The translations under genes were made by a program, and so were the position numbers. Positions 24,755 to 36,024 of a stretch of 64,000 bases of DNA are shown one piece after another (the stretch's first letter is position 1; each line of letters starts with the position of its first letter). Under the pieces are notes generated by a model that did no database searches, was not told where the DNA came from, and saw only the letters and a program-made list of their open reading frames with translations. This DNA comes from Cerrena zonata (Eukaryota > Basidiomycota > Agaricomycetes > Polyporales > Cerrenaceae): positions 992,001 through 1,056,000 of the forward strand of contig JASBNA010000003.1 in the NCBI GenBank assembly GCA_038087015.1, given 5' to 3'.

Positions 24755-27097
24755 GGTGGGCAAATAGAGTCGACGTTGCTACGGATTTCACTGATCTATG
24801 CTTCTTGGTGACGTTGCGGCAAGTTGAAATTAGAAAAGCCAAGAGGTAGACCAGGAAAAAGGAGCGAAAGGGATGAACTGGACACCGTTCAGGGGAAGAA
24901 AGAGTAGGGGAGGAGGAAGACGTCGAACCGCGTCGACGGAATGCAGGCAGAAGAAGACAGCATCCAACTCTAGCCCCCATTTATCATGCCCCTCCCTCCC
25001 GGCCGGCCTTCACTCACCGCCCGTCGCCTCCTCGTTTTAGCTCCCGGCCTGCCTGCACCCCCTCCATATGGGGTGCCTCTCTCCCCGTTTGGTATTTACC
25101 TCCGCATCTCGCCGGCGCAACCCATCTGTCCAGCACTGGACATCCTCGACAGCCTGACGTGGGTCGTTGCCACTTGCTTAACACCTTCCAGCCCACCATA
25201 GTCACTCGCCCAGACAGCTCCTCGCGCCCATGCTCATTCCCGATCGTCCCGGCTGTCTGGCCATCAGGCACCTCCGAGATAACCACTTCACCGGCAATTT
25301 GCTCTTGAATTTCATTTACCGACCTCTTTTTCTCAATCTAAATTCTAATGCAAATATTTTGTACCTTTTCTCTGGCTACTTTGCTGCAAGCTATATGCAT
25401 GCCCCCCAACATCATCATCAGTATTGATGCAAGAGTATCTGCCATACGTCTGTACCCGCAACAACAACAGATAGATATGCACGAGAGATGGCGACGCTCT
25501 GATGGATCGCAAGCAGTGATACTGATACCGCTAGTCATAAAACAGCTACCCAGCATATGTGCGCCCATCACGCTTCTGTCACCATTCCGCCAACCCTCTG
25601 CAGATGAGTACAACTTTTTCGGCGGTACGTCCTCTAAAGATAACGTAGTCCATCCTCCGGCCGGTTGCTCGATCCCAGCGTTGGGTGAAACCTAACTAAA
25701 TTCGATGCCTTTCTATGCTATGTCCGGTGTGAGACGGAAGGCAAATTTGCACATGTGCTCAAATGTGCTCACTGAACTCAATATGATGTGCACCGCTTGC
25801 GGTCGGGGATTCTGGCGTTTGAGAAACAACATTGCTAACGCATACATCCGATAACCAAAATAAAGCGGTCTGGGTTCACTGGCGAATCGGGAGGTGTACA
25901 TTGCCCGCATGTAGTCTTTGGACATAGCCTCACAAGATGAAGGCAGACTCGGAAAGCCTAATCCTCCACGATCGAACAGGAACATATATGTTTCCAATCA
26001 TAACAGGATCGTGGTCGCTAACGAGGCGATGTCGATGCAAACAATCACAGAAACGCAGATCTTGACGGTGCCGTCGGTCTGAATATCATATAAATGATAT
26101 CCACTGGTAACATATTCCTTCCAATTTCTTCACTCGAGGGAATAGGCAACGAAGCTAATTGAATATGCCTATGAGACCTTGCTATCAGGTGCACAACCCA
26201 ATGGAGTCCTTTGGAATGTTACCATCCCGTATCGGCAACCTCCACAGAATGTTACTCACTAAATGCACTAACCTTTCGAATGAAGGGAACCGACTCGAAT
26301 TCTATTCCTGCTACGAATGGAGCAGATAAGCAGGATACTCGCCGGACCGGCCTTTCGTTCTGCTACCAGAATATTCCAATATTCCAGGCTATATGCATCA
26401 TATTACCGACCCTGTTTGAAATTAGACCTGACTTCGATATGCTTCTATTACAAAAACAGAAACAGACATGTCTATAATCCCATAAGGCCAAGTAGGTTTG
26501 GCACCAAAAAAAGACTCAGTCCTCAGTCATGCATCCGTGCCAGTGATGCAGCCCATATGTAAGCATACATTATTCACCAAATACGACAACCTTGGCCCCA
26601 CAAAAACTACGTGTTGCTACGCAAGAAGATCAGGATTAGGGAACATATGTTTCGCCGAGAATCCAAGGGGAGGTGCATGCTGTTTTGTGGTGCAGGTTGT
26701 TATGATGATGTACCCTGGAGTCGTTAGGCGGGATCGACTTTATCCGTTTACCGTTAATAATCAAGGTCTTCGTTTGGGTTACAGTGGCATATGAGCAGGA
26801 ACTGTGAGGAAGGACAGAACAGAAGGAGCTCAGGGCCCGTTTGACCTTGAAACATTGACATCCAGAAGACGAAGGTCTCCGGTATGAGAAAACATCATAG
26901 GTATCGCAAATATCACTCGGCTAATATCACGGAAACGTAATTGCTTCATTCAACCTATATGTACACGGCAACTACATTGTATCAATGCTTCAACCCATCA
27001 TACTCGACATCAATAATCCTACATCTAAGCAGTGTACAAAAAGAATACTCGCGGAATCTATACCACCAAAAGCCGACCTCAGTCTGAGCAACATTCT
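24755..27097. other. Long intergenic region upstream of the glucan synthase
   Basis: About 2.3 kb without a supportable gene. The first 250 bp should hold the glucan synthase promoter; they include purine-rich runs (GGGGAAGAAAGAGTAGGGGAGG on the plus strand, pyrimidine on the gene strand). Small ORFs on both strands (for example 25713-25997 minus and 26211-26477 plus) show no domain, no exon structure and no biased composition. No transposon ends or long repeats were seen. Confidence 0.45.
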
Positions 27098-29925
27098 TCA
27101 ACCTTCCATCGACAACGGGATGATTACAGGAAGATTCTTCTCCGCATCCTTCTCTGCGGCATTGACCTTTGCATCCTCCTCGTTTGCATTGGAGGCCGAG
27201 TTGGTGGGTTTAAGAAGCCTGCGAATATTGCCAGTGATGTTGGGAGTTTGAGGAGGGACCTGACTTGAAGACGAATTCTCATACGAGACCTCCGTCTTTC
27301 GTACGAGTCCAACAGCCCGATTTCTCCGAATTCAGCCAATATGAGAGCGGCAGCAGCGAAGGGTCGGGGGACCAACGCTTTGAGGACTGGCGACACTCCT
27401 GCCACCGTAGACTGTACAAGATTGTGCACATTACGAAGCGGAGCGGGAGGTACCAACTTCAAATTCATTTTACCGAACATTTCGACTGGCTTGGTTTGAA
27501 GGAGGCGACTCAGAGCTTCGGGTTGCTCGTTGGCTGTCTTTTTCAGCATTTGAGCACCTAAGATAAAGGTCGTTAGGTTATGCTCGTACAAAAACTTGCT
27601 TGAAAACTTACCGAGCAAGAATTTCCTGACTATTGTACTCTTAGATTGTCCATTCTCCGCGCTGAGGACCTGCTTCTGGCCCTTGAGGACATCGTACCCA
27701 TCACCTCCTTGCACCATATACTCCCCAACCATGATCAAGTATTTCCGGGTGCTGCTGCGTAATACTTGTTCCTTGTCGACCAATCCAGATTTGCATTCGA
27801 CTTTGTCTGCCAATAGCCAAACCTCAAGGACACGCTGACCGGGGGGTTTGCTACCATCAAAGGTCATTCGCAGGCCAGATAACGCTGGGAAACGTCTTAT
27901 AACCCTTATTAGAAGTAATAAATAGCGTTGGTGACGTTACAACTCACCCTTCCTGGGAAGGCCATCTTGAAACGGCCGACTCAAGTGCATCCCATAATGC
28001 ATTGGCATCGAGCTCAACGACAACTGAAGGATCGGGGAAAGGCAACATGGTCATAAGATCGCCGAGCGTAAGACGTCCTAAACACGAAACTTTCAGAACA
28101 TAGCTCGGATATGCAGCGAATGGGTAACTTGATGCCTACCTGGTTTATAAACACGATCTCCTCGGAAATTGCCCGTAGATGCAATCACACCATCTGCTTT
28201 ACCATAACCAAGCTGAATGAGTGCTTCATCGTGAGCGTGTCTCATGCAGTCTGTGACCCAATTTCCCACAGCTGACTAAAAGTGGTATGTTAGTTGTGAG
28301 GTTTGCAACTTGAACTCGACTGTTTAATAATAGAAACAAACCTCATGTACACGAATATTGGAGGAGCGAACATCGAGTTCTACTTCCGTATCACAGATGG
28401 GATCCTGCATGGAGGCCTGAATGGTCTTGAGTTCGTTATCGACGATTACTTTGATTGCTTCATCCACCGGGGTGTCTCCCCTCGTGACATGTCGTTGTCC
28501 TAAAATGAAGTTAAAGAAGTACATTGCAATATAGAAAGGTAACGTTCAACTCACCCTTGATCTCCTTGATAATCTTTTTCCTAATGCTTCCAGGAGGCGT
28601 ATCTTGAAGGGTAAGGATGACCTCACTGAGATCTTGGAAATCCGTCCCACTTTTCACAATCAAAACATCACCCTGGTCGTCTGCAGCGTCTGGTTGTGGT
28701 GTCTGCAAGTCGTAACCATCCCATGATGTTACACCCTTTGAGATCCAGTAAACATGATCATGACCACCTAAGAGCAAGTCAACGCCTTGCTCCGAAGCGA
28801 TGTTCTTGGTTTTCTGAGCATCTGGAGAAAGTGCACAGAGCGCTCTAGCCAGTTCGATATCCTAGAATTGTCTAAAAATAAGCTTCTTGTCGTTGAGCAT
28901 TTCTTAGAGGTAAACTGACGTTTGGGATGCTAGATCGTATGACAAGTGAGTGTCAGGCAAAAAAAAGGTTATGCAAAAACGCACCGACAATGAGTCAGCG
29001 CGATGACGAAATCACATTTGTATTCTCCAGCTGGGTCGCGTAATTTAGCAGAGAGGCTCTTTCCAACCTCTACCATATCATTGTGTTGAAATTCTCCGGC
29101 CAGCCAGTGATCGTAGCAATCCAGTCCCTGCAGGAAGTTCAGATCACCGTAGCCAAATATCAATAAATAAAACACTACTTTTCAACCAATCCGACGAAAC
29201 CAATGCGGACTCCGACCCTCTCAAGGACATAGAACTCTTTCATGGGTTCAGGTACCTTACCTGTGGTAGTATCAACGATGTTGCTAAGGAGCCAAGGCTG
29301 GAATTGTGTGTTTAAGTTCATGTTTAAAACGAAAGAAGGTTGAAACGTACAAAGGCGGTGTCGTTTATTAATTCCTTGAGTCGAGGGTAGCCTAGTGAGA
29401 TGTTCATAATCTGTATTAAGTTATGACTTTGCCTCACGTACCAAAATCGAATTCGTGGTTGCCTACGGGACTTCAGCACAAGAGATACGAAGCAAGTTAG
29501 GATACCTTACTTACCGGCAACGCCCACGTCGATACCTAAACCATTCGCGATGGGGGGCTATAAGAAGCATTAATTATATTGGCTTACGAGCCTGAGATTT
29601 TGGAATCACTCACCATATGCCTCCCTCTGGTAGTTGAGCTCTCGATGGAAGGAGAAAAGAGATCGCCTGAAAATATGATCAGGCCATCCTTGCCACCCTT
29701 GTCCCTACCTTTCCATTTTGAGGTGATGCTAGACAACAAAGTCGCAAACTTTGTGACGTTGATGACCTCCTCTTTGTTGTCAACGTTAATCTTCTGATCA
29801 GAAACTTGATAGACATCGTTGAAGTGAGCAATGCCTAGGACTGTGGATGTTCTACCATCGAGTGATTTTGATGAATGATAGCAGCCATAAACTTCAGGAC
29901 TTACTTACTTAACGTTGGAAGACAT
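27098..29925 (-). CDS. 5'-nucleotidase / 2',3'-cyclic phosphodiesterase family metallophosphoesterase
   Basis: Calcineurin-like metallophosphoesterase of the UshA/5'-nucleotidase type; members hydrolyse nucleoside monophosphates or related phosphoesters with two metal ions. Start ATG 29925-29923 (MSSNVK), with a GTAAGTAAGT intron before TSTVLGIAHFNDVYQVSD. Metal-binding blocks follow in order: HFNDVY, a GLIIFSGDLFSP block, VGNHEFDFG, FVIALTHCR and LLGGHDHVYW. The C-terminal half is the substrate-binding nucleotidase domain. About ten exons, roughly 700 residues. No signal peptide or GPI signal is visible, so an intracellular place is likely. Oddity: the end is uncertain. The longest frame stops at 27124 with an Arg-rich tail. 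A frame ending at TGA 27100-27098 (…NANEEDAKVNAAEKDAEKN) looks more like real protein and would need a one-base shift near 27320. Confidence 0.82.
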
Positions 29926-31169
29926 GGGTGTTGATGGGACAGTACGAGGGGAGCGATAAAAGACGATTCGACCTAAGAACAGGATATAAAAGCAATCCTT
30001 ACTTTAGGTTTAGTTTAGGTGAGGACACTAAATCGACATTTCCCAACTTGAAGTCTGAATGATAGCGGAGAACTCGATGGGCCACAAGGCCTTGAGGCCT
30101 TTGGGAGGCGTTTTTTGTGACGTACGCAATGGCCATCCGTTGTGAAAATGGGCTACTACATACCAATGGATGAGTTAGGTGGCATCTTTCGAAGGTCAGG
30201 CAATACAAATAGCAAGGACATTTCATGACTCCGAGCCCCCAAACGCACGCTTCAAGCCTGATGCAGTATGACAACTGGAGTAGAACTCGCCAAAACAAGT
30301 CTATCCTGACAATCGGGAATTTATACGTCCTATAATGGACGCCGCATGTAAGCTATGTATAGATATTACTCTTGTTGTGCGGAGTCCAGGTGTTGAGAAG
30401 TCAATTGACGTACATTTTTATTCGGATAGAACAGCCACTCATGGAATCCTAAGTGCATACCGGCCGTCATCGAGTAAGCTGTTGCATACAGTCCAAGCTT
30501 TCGAGGGTTCATAAATTTTCATCATGTGTCAGGCAGTTGCAATGAGGTCCGTTGTGCATAGTATCTGTCTTGCAACAACCCCAAGTTCTTGGAAAAGACG
30601 GTAATCGAAGTCAATGCCTGCCGTGCCTTAAGCCAGCGAGGCATCACCGGTTCAGAAGCTGCCGATTCAATTTTGACCCCAGTCTGCAGCGATTGGAGTG
30701 ATCTATAGGATAAAGGGAAGTTGGAATGCCGGGACTCTCAAGGGCTTCTGACAACCTCCTCGAGGAACTTCGTAGACGAGCGACAACTTCGCGATCGAAC
30801 AGTTCACACTCAGATCGGACCAAATTTGGCGCAAGATCAGCCGACCGTCATAGTACGTCACTCTCATATTCTGAGGCTCACAAGCTGCTCCAAATATGGT
30901 AAATGCACTGTCGCTGGCAGGCATATCGTCATCTGAATGACTTGATGATAGTTTGGTCGGACAGCGAGAACGCAAGTGTCTCCATCGGTAATGAATTTAT
31001 ATATTACATTATCGATTATTGTTTCCTACTATGGCCTCGGGGTTATGAAGAGAGACAGCACTAGAATACAAGGCATATATCAGAGAAGTGCGATCATAGA
31101 TGCTTTGTAGAACTCCCAGAAAGACTTGAGCTGACGATATGTCTAACAGTAATAGACAAACAAGAAGTA
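29926..31169. other. Intergenic region, nothing recognised
   Basis: About 1.2 kb between the nucleotidase start and the end of the next minus-strand gene. It must contain the nucleotidase promoter. Short ORFs (29999-30298 minus, 30703-30975 minus) have no domain or exon structure. No repeat or RNA gene seen. Confidence 0.4.
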
Positions 31170-32210
31170 CTACTTCTTCACAGAAGTGTCCAATACTTTC
31201 CTCATGACCGTGCTAACCATGTCCTTCATGGCATCGGTAGTTTCGAATACCATCAATTCCTCTATCTTGCCATTCGGTCTACCTTCTGCAACATTTCCGT
31301 CCTCGAATAGGTCCTTGTAGGGCACGAATGTAGGCTGGCCAAACAATTTTCTCCCAGTATTGAGGAGGGTCACGCCAAACCTCTCCCTCTATTAATAAGA
31401 TCAGCCTAGGACCCGAGAAAAATATATATCGTATGTACCAGGTGTGTAGTAGGACCGAGCCTCACGTCTGCTCCTAGCGATATCTTCTGGCACACGGATG
31501 AACGCACGTATATCGAGATCCTGGACAACACGCTGCATACTTGTTGGTTCAAAATTTATAATAGAAGGCCGGTAAGTATATCAGGCTCACCTTGTCCCAA
31601 TAGAGCACAAATCCATCCACTATAGCCCAGACAAGCTTCTCACCATGCGACTCCAGATGTTCTGACGCCAGTTTCTCACTCCGCCTTCTCCATTCTGCCA
31701 CAATGTCAGCGTCGACGGGTACATTGGCAGTTTCATTGAAACTATCAAATGATTGGTGATCCGGAGGAAGAATTCCTGTCTTCTTCAAATCAGACAGGAA
31801 AGCTGACATACGATCCCAGTCAATAGCACCGTCGGGATCGTCCCAGTTTGCGAATCCATATTCCGGGTCGACGGGAAGCATTTCAGCAGGCTGACGAAAG
31901 TTAACATGGGATGGTGGGATATAGAAACCCTCAACATACCGGGACAAAGTCCTACAAGTAAATCGAGATTGACATCAGAGAAAACGCATTTATCAAATGG
32001 TTAGACTTGTGACATACATCCTGATGAATTGTAAAGCTGTTGTAGAGACAGTTCCGGAGATGTTTCGCCAAAGTGGTCTTCCCAGAACATGTCGCCCCAC
32101 TTGATACGCAAAGTTGCCATTATCGTGAGTAGAGGGGGTAGATTCCGGCAATAAACAACCTACCCTACACCGATTGTAATGACTCGCATGGGTGTCGAAT
32201 CTTTGCTCAT
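31170..32210 (-). CDS. NRK1: Nicotinamide riboside kinase
   Basis: Phosphorylates nicotinamide riboside to NMN, a salvage route to NAD. Start ATG 32210-32208 (MSKDSTPMRVITIGVG). The first intron has a GTAGGT donor and joins exactly into the Walker A P-loop GGATCSGKTTLAKHLRN. Next comes FTIHQDDF, the NRK substrate-binding Asp motif, then the NWDDPDGAIDWDRM block, which is a signature of this family, VWAIVDGFVLYWD, and an R-rich lid (FIRVPEDIARSRREARSYYT). The protein ends DTSVKK at 31170. About 265 residues, a little longer than human NRK1. Six exons with ordinary short introns. Cytosolic; no targeting signal. Confidence 0.92.
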
Positions 32211-33012
32211 ATCTCTGGCAAGGTAGTTCAAAAAGACTGGTAATGAGATGGTCGAGGAACCGGGCAGAGATTAGCAGGAAGCATTCGACGCTACTAGTAG
32301 CAAGTAATATACGGGGCCGGGCCTGGAAATGAGTCCGCTATTCCTGGAAGCCAACTTGTGAGTGACTTATCACTTACCAGTCAGATATCTAGCACTTTGA
32401 GGGGCCGATACTTGGTTTTCAGCGTTTCAAATTTGATCGGAAGGTCTTGCATCGTATGTTTTCCAAAGTATGGGATCTTTCTTGGGTTCCCATAAGCATA
32501 TTTCAAGTTAACTGTCCGACGAGTCAGACATGGAGGTCCGAGTCCGAGAACACCGCGATGGATGCAGTCCGCAAGCGATCTAATCTATACTAGCCGATCT
32601 TATCTGCTTAGTGGTGCCTTGCTTAAAGTGGCTAAGGCACACTCAAGACTCGGATGTGCTTCGTTTCCAAGGGTTCTACTTCTTCGTTCAAACGTTCACC
32701 GGTGTACCATTCAAAATGCCAGTGATTGATACTCCGCCACCATATATATTGCTATTATCTGGAATAGAAAAATAAGGCAATTAGCAATTACTCAATTCGA
32801 TGCCAACCCGGTCTTTCGAGTCGCGTGTTCCTTACATTCGATGTGTAGAGATTCATAACCGTCATGAATTGAAGGAAACACTGCGATTGATGCTCTCGTT
32901 CTCTTCGTAATCGAATTAAGCTGTCTCTCCGCAATATTAATAGATGGTTGGATCTTCGAGTCAGCCTCCACGAAACTCTGTATGCTTGTTGCATCACTCT
33001 CAAATTTGCACA
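32211..33012. promoter_or_regulatory. Divergent promoter region, NRK1 / HAD-ART gene
   Basis: 800 bp between two outward-facing starts. No gene is convincing here; two overlapping minus-strand ORFs at 32788-33013 lack domain features and read into the next gene. No TATA box or repeat stood out. Confidence 0.4.
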
Positions 33013-34731
33013 ATGTATCCCAAACTGGTTGCTCTAGACACAGAGTTAGTTCCCATTTTACCTCTTTTCCTTTAGCCTTTCATCCTCAAAATTCTACCAG
33101 TTGGACCATATTCTGGGGCTGGCTCGATGAGAAAAAATGGGGAAAGGGCGGTGGTGCATATTCGAAGGTCGAAGATAATATCGCCAAAGTCAACTACTGG
33201 GATATCCAAGACCTGAGGCAAGTTTATATTCAAGCTGTTTATTGACTCTATCCAGCCGCGGATCCTCAACGGCCTATCGTGATGCAGCAATCCCAAAAAC
33301 AAATGTGGCATGTACGCGGACATTCCGCGTATCATCAGTGATATTCTGCAGAACCAAGCAAAAATTGCTATCGTGTCTCGCAATACAAGCAAAGCTATGT
33401 AAGTTATCAGCCCGAGTATTACTTTGACGACGACATTGACATTGATGTTCCCTTATCAGGTGTGATAGAGCACTTTGGCATTGGACGGTGCCAGATGCCT
33501 CAGGACAACAACGGCCCCTCATCGAGCTTGTCGACTATGACGAGGTCTATAACTGTCAGTAAAGACATGTCCTTTTTATCATACTGAACCCCTCATTGTT
33601 ATTCTGTAGTGGACAAAACTACTCATTTCCGTAAGATCAAAGACTGGTCTGGGATCGACTACTCTGATATGGTATGGTATCCAATTTATCAGAATGTTCG
33701 GTGCATTTTTGAGACCTCACGATCCAGATTCTATATGACGACGAAGCCATAAACAACACGACAGAGATGATGTTAGGTGCACTTGCCGTATTTTTACAAA
33801 TTTTAACCTTGTCCTTACGCTCTCCCCATGCCTTTTAGGAGTGACTTTCCAAGTCTCCCGAGACCAGAAAGGCTTGACTTGGGCCAACTATCAGGAAGGT
33901 CTTGATACGTGGCGTCGTAACAAGGCGATTTATAGTCCGTGGCATGGGCTTCAACTCGATCTCTACCCCAAGAAGAAGTTTCTCGGTTATTCGGGAATGG
34001 ATCTCGAGACCATAAAGCTTCTTGAAGCAGGAGGTAGGCGGCATGACAGGAAGGAAGCTGCTCGATGGGGATTTGCAATGTACGTCGCGGACGACCCGGC
34101 TATGTAAGTATCTATTTACTGTCAACTCTCACTCTCACTAACCACAAGTCAATGGATAGAGCGAAATACTTCTCAGACTGGATCAAGAAAACGGCTTTTG
34201 GTACGCAAGCCCAGACAATTGTTTGTGCTATATATGCTAGAGATGGTGACATATTTGATAACATGAATAAGGTCACCACATTCCATATTGTCATATGATG
34301 AAGAGGTTTCAAATATTAATACTATTACTTATTTGCAGATTTGGGTACCAGACGATATCAAGCTCCAAACCAATGTCAACTGTGGAGATGAGTTCAAAAT
34401 CGGGTGGAGCCAGGAAGACCGAGATCGCCAAGTTGCCGCGTGGGGTGTTAAGAAACCATACGTTCTCTTCTCGAGACATCCAAATATGGGCAACTACTGG
34501 GGAAGGTTTCCTGTCCCTAACAATGGAAGGTGGAACGAAATGGTCATCTACCCTCAAGTACAGGAGAACTTGATCCTCACTATCCGGTTGTCGGACAGCG
34601 AACTAGCTAATGCTATTAGTAACAGTGCTACTAGACATGAACATTATGAGAACAGGTTTTCGGCCTGGAATATTACTGTACCATCTCCAACCCAAGGCGA
34701 TTTCAAGGCTCACAGCGAACACTTTGCGTAG
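33013..34731 (+). CDS. MDP-1-like HAD phosphatase with C-terminal ADP-ribosyltransferase-like domain
   Basis: Start ATG 33013 (MYPKLVALDTDWTIFWGWLD): the DxDxT box of the magnesium-dependent phosphatase-1 branch of the HAD superfamily. Motif II follows as KIAIVSRNT, then HFRKIKDWSGIDYSDMILYD with the downstream DDE acidic pair, so the phosphatase should be active. From about residue 200 a second domain begins: FLGYSGMDLETIKLLEAGG, RWGFAMYVADDPAIAKYFSD, and near the end NEMVIYPQVQENLIL. The order Y-x-G, G-x-x-YVADDPAxAxxF and an E-x-VIYPQ strand resembles the ADP-ribosyltransferase/PARP fold; this is inference from pattern only. About 480 residues, stop 34729-34731. Oddities: a 36 bp intron with GC donor (33218-33253), and an A5 run at 33293-33297 that seems one base short. 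Confidence 0.72.
33218..33253 (+). other. Possible short GC-AG intron in the HAD-ART gene
   Basis: CTGAG|GCAAGT...ATCCAG|CCGCGG. The donor matches the usual GC-intron consensus (AG|GCAAGT). At 36 bp it is short for this genome, and the frame downstream also needs a one-base correction in the A5 run at 33293-33297, so the model is tentative. Confidence 0.4.
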
Positions 34732-36024
34732 TTGGTCGTCGCTGACTGAAGCTTGTTTTAAGCATGACTTTGTGAGTTGATACAAAATTCTTGGGGTTGA
34801 TCTGCCCACTTACGGTCTTTCTCTTTGATAGGCATACTCTTCCTGATTCTAGTGGATTATGAGCCTTTCTTCTACTTGTGTATAATATGTTGTACTATAT
34901 ATCGTCCCACATATGGTTTTATTGTCTCAGAAACTCAATGAATTAGTTCGTCCGGTCTCCTAATATAAACCCCCAAATACGGACCTGCGGTCTGATGACG
35001 CACCAAAGGGCCTCAATGAAGGTCCCTATGGACTTTGAGGCACGCAATATCTAACAGAAGATTGGCAGCTGAATATGTTTCATATAAGTTACTTATTCAT
35101 GATTGTCAATAATCATCGGTAACATGATCGTCGTATATTTAGTTCGTGGTCACCATGTTAGAGACCATCAATGCCCTGCAGATACGTCTAATAAGCAAGT
35201 CTCAGCTTGCTTGAGTCTACCTAAGGGAGGGAGACAAATATGTAGTAACGTGGCATTCGAAATTTGTCGGATATTGTACGCGGTACATATGTACATGGCT
35301 CAAGTGAGGGGGTTTCGAACCTCGGTATTGAAAACCGACATGTGCAAGAGGAGGATGCGATATGAAACGAGATTACTAGTTCTGTTCGCTAGAAAGGATG
35401 AGGCGATTATTGTTGAGCCGGAAGCTGATGAAAGCTCGAGAGCCGTGGCTCGAAGAAGACCTGAAAGCATTGGCCGGGAATGTTGTTCAGGAACATCCTC
35501 CGAGGTGTTTAAAAGGGACTAGGACGTCAGTACAATAACCAAGAGAGACCCCGTGAATGAGACCGAAAAGCAAACGTGGTCGAAAGAGACAATAGGGCCC
35601 GCGTCTGACGATGGTACTTTATGGGCTGAAGGGGATGTCTGGACAGTTTCGCACCCCTCGGCTTTAGACCAGTCACTGACAGCCAGCCTGCAGCATTCTC
35701 TCACTCTCTCCTGTCCCTGTAAAATACTTACGCCTCTCTGCGCTGGTCGCCAAACCATACATCATACATTTTTTCGCTGTTGCATATGCTCTCTTGCTGA
35801 GTTCGTTGATCTGATACACTACCTAATTGCCGCCACCCGCAACAAAGTGATATACAAACCACTGTGCGCTTCGCTCTAGACTCCTTCCTCCGGTCGTGCA
35901 TCTCTCACCACGGCCATTCTCCCATGCAGATAGCTTAACGGCCTTGTTTTCTCCCTGCTTATTAGGCTCTTCTCGACTTCGACACACCGCAGAAAAGCCG
36001 TCTCACGCTCGTTAGTCTGCTTCG
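34732..36024. other. Intergenic region upstream of STE11
   Basis: About 1.3 kb. It holds the end of the HAD-ART transcript and the STE11 promoter. ORFs at 35103-35522 and 35553-35879 show no domain or exon logic. The last 300 bp are pyrimidine-rich (CTCTCACTCTCTCCTGTCCC and similar), as expected of a fungal 5' leader. Confidence 0.4.

Noticed and set aside
25713..25997. 94-codon minus-strand ORF in the long gap
   Set aside because: No domain, no neighbouring exons, no composition bias.
35308..35325. T-loop-like GGGTTTCGAACCTC
   Set aside because: One base too long for a B-box and no acceptor or anticodon stem could be formed around it.
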